Below, piece after piece: positions 7,398-13,872 of a DNA stretch of 21,419 nt. The translations under genes and the position numbers were made by a program. The DNA comes from an uncultured Eubacteriales bacterium (GTDB lineage Bacteria > Bacillota > Clostridia > Oscillospirales > CAG-272), in the NCBI GenBank assembly GCA_934365155.1, contig CAKRMZ010000026.1:1-21419 (forward strand), written 5' to 3'. The notes beneath the pieces were generated by a model that worked only from the letters and a program-made list of their open reading frames with translations, was not told where the DNA came from and ran no database searches. The first letter of the stretch is position 1. Each line of letters opens with the position of its first letter.

Positions 7398-9069
7398 CTT
7401 GGATGGACTCCTTTAATTTTGTGAGTGCAATTTTCGTTTCCGCAGCAGTTTCGCCAAGCAAAGATGCGATTTCCTGAACAATGCGCATCTGCTTATCAAC
7501 TACCTTGTCGGCAACTTCAATTGTTTGACGACTGATGTTTTCCTTCTTTTCGTGCTCGTTTTGCTCATCGGTAATATCACGCATAATGGCAATCAAGAGG
7601 TGTGAATCCTTATCGTAAAGTACCGATTGTTCAACATAGCGCTTATATTCCGCCAAATATACCCGTTCATCACGAACAGCACGTCCAGTTTTTAAAACAT
7701 TCATAAATACGGCAGGATCCAGAATTCGAATCACCTGATCGCCTAAAATATCGTTAGCCGAGCGGATATTCATAATTTTTCTTGCGGCGGTATTGATCTG
7801 CTGTACCTCAAGATTGTCATTCAGAACGATAAGGCCGTTCGGTGAATTGTTAACAATCGTATCCGAGAAGCTTTCGGCTTTATCTTTAAGGAAGGGCAGG
7901 CACATAGAAATTTCCGCTTTGCCTTGAATAATTGCGATGGCTTTTTCACGGCAAGTGTTATATCCGCAGGAACCGCAGTTCAGTTCTTGGGAAGGTTTGG
8001 ACTTGCCCATCTGACGCAGAATGTTTTGAATTTCCGTTTCGGACGGCATTTGCAAATGCTGTTCAATCAGGGAAAAACTCTTTCTAAGCTCAACGGTTTT
8101 CGGCTGCGAAACTTCAAAGTCCTTTTTGCCCGCATAATCGGAAACTGCAATATAATCCTTGACAGTGGAAGTGCGGTGGTATTTTTCCATTACAGGTCCG
8201 CCGACACAACTGCCGACACAAGCGGACATTTCAATAAAACACTTATGAACTTTGCCGTCTATAATATCTTTCAGTGCGGCAATACAGGTGTCTGTACCGT
8301 CCAGGGCAAGATATACATAGCCGGGGGTATTCTGTGCCATTGTTTTAAGAATACCGCCGGTGGTAGGGAAGAAGCGAGCGCGGGAGCAAACGTCATGATC
8401 CATCTCCGGCTCAAGCTCGATGCGTTCGGCTTTTAACCATTCGGTCAGTTCTTCAAAGGTAAGGACCGCATCCACAATACCTTTGTAATGATCGGCTTCA
8501 TCCTTCTTTGCAACACAGGGACCGATAAATACGGTCTTTGCATTCGGAATTCGTTTTTTAATATCCATGCAGTGCGCCTGCATCGGTGATACCACATCGG
8601 CAAGGAACTCCAGAGCCTGCGGGTAATGTTTTTGAATAAGCAAATTGATGGAATGACAACAAGAAGAGATAATAATATCTCTCTCATCATCTTTTAGCAT
8701 TCTTTCATATTCTGTTTTTACAATGGTAGCCCCGACAGCCGTTTCCTCAACGTCGTAAAATCCCAGTTTTTTCAAGGCTTTACGCATCGCGTTAATGCCA
8801 ACGCCGTCATAGTTTGCAATGAAAGAGGGAGCAAGGCTTACGATTACGGGATCGCCGCTCTGTAAGAGCACCTTTACCTTTTCGGTTTCGTTAACGATTT
8901 GTTTTGCATCCTGAGGGCATACAACAAAGCATTGTCCGCAAAGAATACATTCGTTACCGATAATATGTGCTTGATTTCCCGAAAAGCGGATGGCTTTAAC
9001 GGGGCAGTGACGGATGCACTTATAACAGTTTTTACAGTTTGATTTTTTTAAGGTCAAACAATCCGACAT
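7390..9069 (-). CDS. Sensory [FeFe]-hydrogenase with C-terminal PAS domain (HydS type)
   Basis: A group-C-like hydrogenase thought to sense H2 or redox state rather than turn over H2. Order over 559 residues: two [4Fe-4S] ferredoxin motifs (C12/C15/C18/C22 and C41/C44/C47/C51), an H-cluster domain, a further four-Cys iron-sulfur module (C365, C368, C373, C390), a PAS domain (about 401-500, ending IAIMRDITDE), and a C-terminal helix. L1 is SSCCHS (C137, C138), L2 is GPCVAKKDE (C185), and L3 is EMSACVGSC (C284, C288). All cluster-binding cysteines are kept, but the TSCCP proline is His and L3 lacks the GGG. There is no kinase domain, so the output must pass to another protein, most simply the overlapping phosphatase gene. 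A GTG at 9078 would overlap the previous stop; the ATG at 9069 has AAAGGAAG at a proper distance, so I choose it. Confidence 0.88.
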   Translation of the reverse strand: MSDCLTLKKSNCKNCYKCIRHCPVKAIRFSGNQAHIIGNECILCGQCFVVCPQDAKQIVNETEKVKVLLQSGDPVIVSLAPSFIANYDGVGINAMRKALKKLGFYDVEETAVGATIVKTEYERMLKDDERDIIISSCCHSINLLIQKHYPQALEFLADVVSPMQAHCMDIKKRIPNAKTVFIGPCVAKKDEADHYKGIVDAVLTFEELTEWLKAERIELEPEMDHDVCSRARFFPTTGGILKTMAQNTPGYVYLALDGTDTCIAALKDIIDGKVHKCFIEMSACVGSCVGGPVMEKYHRTSTVKDYIAVSDYAGKKDFEVSQPKTVELRKSFSLIEQHLQMPSETEIQNILRQMGKSKPSQELNCGSCGYNTCREKAIAIIQGKAEISMCLPFLKDKAESFSDTIVNNSPNGLIVLNDNLEVQQINTAARKIMNIRSANDILGDQVIRILDPAVFMNVLKTGRAVRDERVYLAEYKRYVEQSVLYDKDSHLLIAIMRDITDEQNEHEKKENISRQTIEVADKVVDKQMRIVQEIASLLGETAAETKIALTKLKESIQDE

Positions 9070-9074
9070 ACACG

Positions 9075-9329
9075 TCACTTCCTTTCGATTTTATTTAATA
9101 CATGTTCTTTGAAAAATTCCTTGAAATTTTCCTTTGTAATGCCGATGTAAATATCATCATCGACCTGAACAGTAACCCCGATTCGGTTACACTTGCCGAT
9201 ACAAAAACTGCCGGCAAGTGTAACTTCGTCTTCAAGATGATATTCTTCAACAGCTTTTTGCAGAAGTTCGACAATTTCAGGAGAACCTTTCAAATGACAA
9301 GAACTACCTACACAAACCTGAATAATCAT
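9075..9329 (-). CDS. Thioredoxin-fold [2Fe-2S] mini-protein (NuoE-like), copy 2
   Basis: An 84-residue protein matching only the C-terminal thioredoxin-like [2Fe-2S] domain of NuoE/HydC. The four ligands are C6 and C11 (VCVGSSCHLKGS) and C43 and C47 (GSFCIGKC). The N-terminal helical bundle of NuoE, which contacts NuoF, is absent. It probably moves single electrons between a hydrogenase-cluster protein and another carrier; this role is inferred. Start ATG at 9329, 5 bases after the previous gene; its ribosome binding site is weak, so it may be translationally coupled. It is a diverged tandem copy of its neighbour (both start with a V-C-V/I-G-S-S-C-H motif). Confidence 0.85.
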   Translation of the reverse strand: MIIQVCVGSSCHLKGSPEIVELLQKAVEEYHLEDEVTLAGSFCIGKCNRIGVTVQVDDDIYIGITKENFKEFFKEHVLNKIERK

Positions 9330-9334
9330 ATCTT

Positions 9335-9574
9335 TTATACCTTCGCTTTAATATTCTTCTCAAAGAAACTCTCTACGGTTTCGGGACTTACGGAATAGAA
9401 TGTATCATCAACGGTTACGCAGACGCCTTGCTGACATTTGCCCATGCAGAAGGTGCCGCCGAGCTCGACCTTATCGCCGAGTTTATTCTCGGCGATAAGG
9501 TACTGAAGCTGCTCTACGACTTGACGAGATCCTTTTATATGGCAGGAACTACCGATACATACTGTAACTTTCAT
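9335..9574 (-). CDS. Thioredoxin-fold [2Fe-2S] mini-protein (NuoE-like), copy 1
   Basis: A 79-residue protein with the same layout as its neighbour: C6 and C11 in VCIGSSCHIKGS, C43 and C47 in GTFCMGKC. AAAGGAG lies 9 bases ahead of the ATG at 9574. It follows the kinase gene after a 67-base gap, the widest in the unit, where only a weak promoter-like sequence can be found. Its coding sequence contains a perfect 14-bp inverted repeat (9468-9501). No NuoF-like flavoprotein is encoded in the window, so it is not simply part of a bifurcating HydABC complex encoded here. Confidence 0.85.
   Translation of the reverse strand: MKVTVCIGSSCHIKGSRQVVEQLQYLIAENKLGDKVELGGTFCMGKCQQGVCVTVDDTFYSVSPETVESFFEKNIKAKV
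9468..9501 (-). repeat. Perfect 14-bp inverted repeat inside the [2Fe-2S] gene
   Basis: ACCTTATCGCCGAG (9468-9481) and CTCGGCGATAAGGT (9488-9501) are exact reverse complements around a 6-base loop. In the mRNA this makes a GC-rich hairpin inside the reading frame, covering the codons for LIAENKLGDK. No T run follows on the minus strand, so it is not a standard terminator. Confidence 0.8.
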
Positions 9575-9641
9575 TGTTTTGTCTCCTTTATTCTTCTTAC
9601 TCGTAATCTACAACGTTTACCCAAGAGAGCAAGAATTCACG

Positions 9642-10346
9642 CTATTTTTCGTGGCCCTTAACAGACTGAGAAGCAGCAACAATGGGCATCCATTTTTGAA
9701 CATACTGTTTGGCGGTGTTGCTCTTTGCACAGAACAGGTCGAGGTACTTTTTAGCACCGTCAATATCGCCGTTCAGCCAGAACAGAAGATAAGTACGAGC
9801 GGCATCGGCAGATGCGTTGCCTTGAGTTGCGTGAGACCAGTCGAGAATATAGGGAGTGCCGTCTTCGGCAATAATAATATTGGAGGGGTTGAAGTCACCG
9901 TGGCAAACCTTGTCATGCTTCGGCATACCTTCCAGGCGCGTGCGCAGATCATAACGGGTGGTTGCGTCCAACGCGGAAGAAGCAATCTTTCGGCTCATTT
10001 TATCCTTGAGTTTGTTCAAGAGAGGGCATTTCTTTGCGTGCACGGAAAGTTGAAAATCTACAAACATGTCAAGATATTCATCTTTCTTGTCCGGATTTTC
10101 TTCCATAAGCTGCGCTAAGGTTTTTCCTTTGATATACTCGGACACAATAGCCCATTTGCCGTCAATCATCGTTACTTCTAAAATTTTGGGGATATTCAGT
10201 CCGGTTTCTTCGATCCTTGCCTGATTCAGGGCCTCATTAAGAACGTCGGCCTTCGAATAATCCTCGTTAAATACCTTGATACATCTGTCGCCGTCGCGGT
10301 AGACGGTTTTATTATTTCTGACTGCAATTACTCTATCAAGTTTCAT
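9642..10346 (-). CDS. APH/choline-kinase-fold protein kinase-like phosphotransferase
   Basis: A 234-residue small-molecule or protein kinase of the aminoglycoside phosphotransferase fold. Visible parts: the ATP-binding lysine K24 in CIKVF, a hinge at SEYIKGKTL (69-77), the catalytic loop HGDFNPSN (H149, D151, N156), and the metal-binding aspartate D169 in YILDW. It is shorter than true aminoglycoside kinases and sits inside a redox operon, so antibiotic resistance is unlikely. The comparable gene in the R. albus hydS-hydA2-aad unit was called a serine/threonine protein kinase. A kinase and a PP2C phosphatase in one operon suggest reversible phosphorylation of a shared target, perhaps AdhE or a hydrogenase; that is inference. 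GGGAGG precedes the ATG at 10346, which lies 18 bases after adhE. Confidence 0.8.
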   Translation of the reverse strand: MKLDRVIAVRNNKTVYRDGDRCIKVFNEDYSKADVLNEALNQARIEETGLNIPKILEVTMIDGKWAIVSEYIKGKTLAQLMEENPDKKDEYLDMFVDFQLSVHAKKCPLLNKLKDKMSRKIASSALDATTRYDLRTRLEGMPKHDKVCHGDFNPSNIIIAEDGTPYILDWSHATQGNASADAARTYLLFWLNGDIDGAKKYLDLFCAKSNTAKQYVQKWMPIVAASQSVKGHEK

Positions 10347-10364
10347 TACTGTTTCCTCCCTTAA

Positions 10365-13070
10365 TTATGCCTTTTTACCTTTGCGGTAGATGCCCTTTAC
10401 CTCGTCAACCTTAGCCACTTCCTCAATATCCTCGGCAGTGGGTTTTTGGGTTTCAACGAAGTGCTTATTACCGTAATAAGCATTCAAGTACATTTGTTTA
10501 ATTTCGCTCATCAAAGGATAACGGGGGTTTGCACCGGTGCACTGGTCGTCGAATGCCTGCTCCACCATATTATCAAGACGGTCGAGAAAGTCTTTTTCGT
10601 CAATGCCGTAGTCCTTGATGGTTTTCTTGATGCCGACGCGGTCTTTTAGGTCATTGATTGCTTTAATAAGGTTTTCAAGCTTTTCTTCATCGGTATCGCC
10701 GCCAAGGCCGAGGGAATCAGCGATTTCAGCATAACGAGCGAGCGTGTGAGGATGATCGTATTGCGGGAAGGTACCCATCTTTGCAGGAGTTTCAGAAGCA
10801 TTGAAACGGAGAACCTCTTCAATCATAAGAGCGTTCGCAATGCCGTGAGGTAAGTGATGGAAAGCACCGAGCTTGTGAGCCATCGAGTGGCATACGCCGA
10901 GGAATGCATTGGCAAAAGCCATACCGGCCATAGTAGCGGCATTCGCCATCTTTTCGCGCGCTTCGATATCGGTCTGGCCGTTATCGTATGCACGGGGCAG
11001 GTATTTAAAGATATTTTTGAGAGCCTGTAATGCCAAACCGTCGGTATAATCGGTAGCGAGCATTGCTGCATAAGCCTCAACGGCGTGGGTAACAGCGTCG
11101 ATACCGGATGCTGCGGTAAGTCCTTTCGGTGCGCTCATGTGGAAGTCGGTATCAATGATTGCCATATTGGGCAGAAGCTGATAGTCGGCAAGAGGATATT
11201 TTACGCCGGTATCACCGTCCGTGATAACTGCGAAGGGAGTAACTTCAGAACCGGTACCTGCAGAGGTAGGAACAGCGATAAAGTAAGCCTTTTCACCCAT
11301 CTTGGGGAAGGTATACACACGTTTACGGATATCGATAAAGCGCATTGCCATATCCATAAAGTCAGCTTCCGGATGCTCATAGAGAACCCACATAATTTTA
11401 GCAGCGTCCATTGCAGACCCGCCGCCGAGAGCGATGATGGTATCCGGTTGGAAAGCAGTCATCTGCTTTGCGCCGTCCTGAGCATTCTTTAAAGTAGGAT
11501 CGGGCTGAACATCAAAGAATGTAGTATGAGTAATGCCCATTTCATCGAGCTTGTCTGTAATCGGTTTTGTATAGCCGTTGTGATAAAGGAAGGTGTCGGT
11601 TACGATAAATGCTTTCTTAGCACCGCGTACACTGCGAAGTTCATCAAGAGCTACCGGCAGGCATCCTTTCTTGATATATACCTTTTCAGGTGCGCGGAAC
11701 CAAAGCATATTTTCCCTTCTTTCAGCTACTGTTTTAATGTTTAAGAGGTGTTTTACACCAACATTTTCGGATACCGAGTTGCCGCCCCAAGAACCGCAAC
11801 CTAAGGTGAGAGACGGAGCGAGCTTGAAGTTATAAAGATCACCGATACCGCCGTGGGAAGAAGGTGTATTAACGAGGATACGGCAGGTCTTCATACGGGC
11901 AGCAAATTCATTGAGCTTATCCGGATTGGTAACTTCGTTTAAGTATATAGAAGATGTGTGTCCGTATCCGCCGTCCGCAACAAGGTGTTCTGCCTTTTTC
12001 AGCGCGTCCTCAAAATCGGTTGCCTTATACATAGCGAGAACGGGGCTCAGTTTTTCGTGAGCAAATTCTTCGGAAAGCTCAACGCTTTCTACCTCACCGA
12101 TAAGGATTTTAGTTCCTTCGGGAACGGTTACACCGGCAAGTGCAGCAATCTTAGCGGCAGGCTGGCCGACGATTTTAGCATTCAATGCGCCGTTAATGAT
12201 AATGGTTTTACGAACCTTTTCGGTTTCAGACGGCGACAGGAAGTAGCAACCGCGAGCGGCAAATTCTTCCTTGACGGCATCATAGATGCTTGCCATAACG
12301 ATAACCGACTGTTCGGAAGCACAGATCATACCGTTATCGAAAGTTTTGGAGTGAATGATCGAGTTAACGGCAAGGAGGATGTCTGCGCTGTCATCAATAA
12401 TAGCAGGCGTATTACCTGCGCCGACGCCGAGGGCAGGTTTGCCGCTGGAATAAGCAGCCTTAACCATTCCGGGACCGCCGGTAGCGAGGATAATATCCGC
12501 TTCCTTCATAAGGGTATTTGTCATCTCCAGAGAGGGAACATCAACCCAATCGATGATGTTTTCGGGAGCACCGGCAGCTACGGCAGCTTCAAGAACCAAT
12601 TTTGCAGCGGCAATGGTGCTGCTTTTTGCACGGGGGTGAGGACTTATAATGATGGCATTGCGAGTCTTCAGCGCGATTAAGCATTTAAAAATTGCGGTAG
12701 ATGTGGGGTTGGTAGTAGGAATAACCGCCGCAATTACACCGATAGGCTCTGCAATTTTTTTGATGCCGAAAGCTTTATCTTCTTCGATAACACCACAGGT
12801 TTTGGTGTTCTTATAAGCATTATAGATATATTCGGATGCATAGTTATTCTTGATAACCTTGTCCTCTACAACACCCATTCCGGTTTCTTCGACTGCCATT
12901 TTAGCAAGAGGGATTCTTGCTTTGTTTGCAGCAGAAGCGGCAGCCAAAAAGATTTTATCTACCTGTTCTTGCGTGTAGGTGGCAAAAATCTTCTGCGCCT
13001 CTTTTGTCCGCGCGAGAGCTTCTTCGAGCTTTTCAACGCTGTCTACAACTAAATAGTTTTTGGTGTCCAT
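10365..13070 (-). CDS. adhE: Bifunctional acetaldehyde/alcohol dehydrogenase AdhE
   Basis: Converts acetyl-CoA to acetaldehyde and then ethanol, oxidising two NADH; cytoplasmic, forming spirosome filaments in known members. The 901-residue length is normal. The N-terminal CoA-acylating aldehyde dehydrogenase (about 1-440) carries the catalytic C250 in DNGMICASEQS. A linker follows (about 441-460). The C-terminal iron alcohol dehydrogenase (about 461-870) has GGGSAMD near 549-555 and the iron ligands D658, H662, H728 and H742. The start at 13070 has AGGAGG 7 bases ahead, overlapping the TAG stop of rex, so the two genes are co-transcribed and perhaps coupled. No active-site residue is missing. 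It is the main NADH sink of the unit and the classic target of Rex in clostridia. Confidence 0.97.
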   Translation of the reverse strand: MDTKNYLVVDSVEKLEEALARTKEAQKIFATYTQEQVDKIFLAAASAANKARIPLAKMAVEETGMGVVEDKVIKNNYASEYIYNAYKNTKTCGVIEEDKAFGIKKIAEPIGVIAAVIPTTNPTSTAIFKCLIALKTRNAIIISPHPRAKSSTIAAAKLVLEAAVAAGAPENIIDWVDVPSLEMTNTLMKEADIILATGGPGMVKAAYSSGKPALGVGAGNTPAIIDDSADILLAVNSIIHSKTFDNGMICASEQSVIVMASIYDAVKEEFAARGCYFLSPSETEKVRKTIIINGALNAKIVGQPAAKIAALAGVTVPEGTKILIGEVESVELSEEFAHEKLSPVLAMYKATDFEDALKKAEHLVADGGYGHTSSIYLNEVTNPDKLNEFAARMKTCRILVNTPSSHGGIGDLYNFKLAPSLTLGCGSWGGNSVSENVGVKHLLNIKTVAERRENMLWFRAPEKVYIKKGCLPVALDELRSVRGAKKAFIVTDTFLYHNGYTKPITDKLDEMGITHTTFFDVQPDPTLKNAQDGAKQMTAFQPDTIIALGGGSAMDAAKIMWVLYEHPEADFMDMAMRFIDIRKRVYTFPKMGEKAYFIAVPTSAGTGSEVTPFAVITDGDTGVKYPLADYQLLPNMAIIDTDFHMSAPKGLTAASGIDAVTHAVEAYAAMLATDYTDGLALQALKNIFKYLPRAYDNGQTDIEAREKMANAATMAGMAFANAFLGVCHSMAHKLGAFHHLPHGIANALMIEEVLRFNASETPAKMGTFPQYDHPHTLARYAEIADSLGLGGDTDEEKLENLIKAINDLKDRVGIKKTIKDYGIDEKDFLDRLDNMVEQAFDDQCTGANPRYPLMSEIKQMYLNAYYGNKHFVETQKPTAEDIEEVAKVDEVKGIYRKGKKA

Positions 13071-13081
13071 TTTGTATCCTC

Positions 13082-13708
13082 CTAATTAAAATTACATAAT
13101 TGGTTATTAAGGTATGCAAGGGAAAGTGCTAAATTTTCATTTTGAAGCAGTATACCGGCCGGAACACTTAGCTTGCAGGGAGCGAAGTTCCATATTGCCG
13201 TTATTCCGCTTTTAACCATTTGATCACATACATCTTGAGCGGAACCTTCACCCACGGTGATGATACCGAGCTTGATATTCTTCATTTTGCAAAAACACTC
13301 AAATTGGTTCATTGGAAGTATTTCTGTTTTGGAATCAAGACTGATTGCTTTCTCGTTTGAATCGAAGGCGGCGGAAATTTTTACACCGTATCGTTCAAAT
13401 TCATCATACTGCAGAAGCGCTCTTCCGAGCTTTCCTGCACCCACAAGCACCGCAGGGGTAAATCGGTTGCAGCCAAGGCATTCTTCGAGCCTTTCTACAA
13501 GTTCTGTCATGATGTAGCCGAGCTTTGGTTTGCTCGCATCGCTGACTGCGGCAAGATCTTTTCTTACCTGTACTTCTCCAAGACTGAGATTCTTAGCAAT
13601 GGTTGTTGCTGATATGTAAGTAACCTTGTCCGGCGGAAGGGTTCTCAAGAATTCAAGATACCTTGGAAGTCGCCCCAAAGTTGCCTTTGAAATAGAGCAG
13701 TTACCCAT
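13082..13708 (-). CDS. rex: Redox-sensing transcriptional repressor Rex
   Basis: Rex binds DNA when NADH is low and lets go when NADH binds. The 208-residue length is typical. An N-terminal winged helix (about 1-75, with the recognition helix in GEVQVRKDLAAV) is followed by a Rossmann domain with VLVGAGKLGRALLQY (G90, G92, G95) and an acidic end to the second strand (AAFDSN, D116). The usual glycine-rich FG-RG-GY turn after the winged helix is here SDASKPKLGY. AAGGAGGTG lies about 6 bases ahead of ATG 13708. A Rex box overlaps the promoter just upstream, so the gene is probably autoregulated together with the nine genes behind it. Confidence 0.95.
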   Translation of the reverse strand: MGNCSISKATLGRLPRYLEFLRTLPPDKVTYISATTIAKNLSLGEVQVRKDLAAVSDASKPKLGYIMTELVERLEECLGCNRFTPAVLVGAGKLGRALLQYDEFERYGVKISAAFDSNEKAISLDSKTEILPMNQFECFCKMKNIKLGIITVGEGSAQDVCDQMVKSGITAIWNFAPCKLSVPAGILLQNENLALSLAYLNNQLCNFN

Positions 13709-13732
13709 CGCTGCACCTCCTTCTCTTTAAGT

Positions 13733-13750
13733 TCGTTATTATTTTAACAA
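13733..13750 (-). promoter_or_regulatory. Rex operator
   Basis: Read on the minus strand this is TTGTTAA-AATA-ATAACGA, against the clostridial Rex consensus TTGTTAA-N4-TTAACAA: one half is perfect and the other matches 5 of 7. It covers the -10 box and the expected start of transcription, the usual place for repression. Confidence 0.75.
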
Positions 13751-13769
13751 CTATTTGAAAGTTTGAAAA
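13741..13769 (-). promoter_or_regulatory. Promoter of rex and the ten-gene redox unit
   Basis: On the minus strand, TTTTCA (13764-13769) is followed after 17 bases by TAAAAT (13741-13746), with a TG one base ahead of the -10 (extended -10). The start would be near 13734, leaving a short leader of about 25 bases before rex. Confidence 0.65.
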
Positions 13770-13779
13770 TTCTTAAATG

Positions 13780-13810
13780 TGATAATCGGTATTATCAATA
13801 TCGATAATAC
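13780..13810. promoter_or_regulatory. Palindromic TGATAAT sites upstream of the rex promoter
   Basis: TGATAAT-CGGT-ATTATCA (13780-13797) is a perfect palindrome with 7-base arms. A third GATAAT at 13803-13808 makes a second, overlapping inverted repeat (GTATTATC at 13789-13796, GATAATAC at 13803-13810). The cluster ends about 11 bases upstream of the -35 box, a position suited to an activator. The binding protein is unknown; the adjacent LysR-type regulator is one candidate. Confidence 0.45.
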
Positions 13811-13829
13811 TTGTATCGAAAGACAAAAC

Positions 13830-13861
13830 AAAGCCCAATCTCAGCAAAGAGATTGGGCTTT
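13830..13861 (-). terminator. Intrinsic terminator of the LysR gene
   Basis: AAAGCCCAATCTC (13830-13842) pairs perfectly with GAGATTGGGCTTT (13849-13861). On the minus strand it is followed by TTTTG. It lies 11 bases past the LysR stop and separates that gene from the rex unit. Confidence 0.8.
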
Positions 13862-13872
13862 AAAATATGAAA

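Noticed and set aside
7924..8436. A 170-codon plus-strand open frame opposite the sensory hydrogenase
   Set aside because: The minus-strand frame carries clear H-cluster motifs; this one shows no domain and no start signals.
9575..9641. An internal promoter (TTGCTC, 16 bases, TAGATT) in the kinase-[2Fe-2S] gap
   Set aside because: Each box matches only 4 of 6 and the spacing is short; too weak to list as a feature without transcript data.
9642..10346. Reading the APH-fold gene as an aminoglycoside resistance gene
   Set aside because: The fold is shared with many kinases, the protein is short, and it is embedded in a conserved redox operon where the related gene has been called a protein kinase.
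11958..12680. A 240-codon plus-strand open frame opposite adhE
   Set aside because: It is antisense to a well-conserved part of adhE, has no recognisable domain and no ribosome binding site, and follows from the codon pattern of the real gene.
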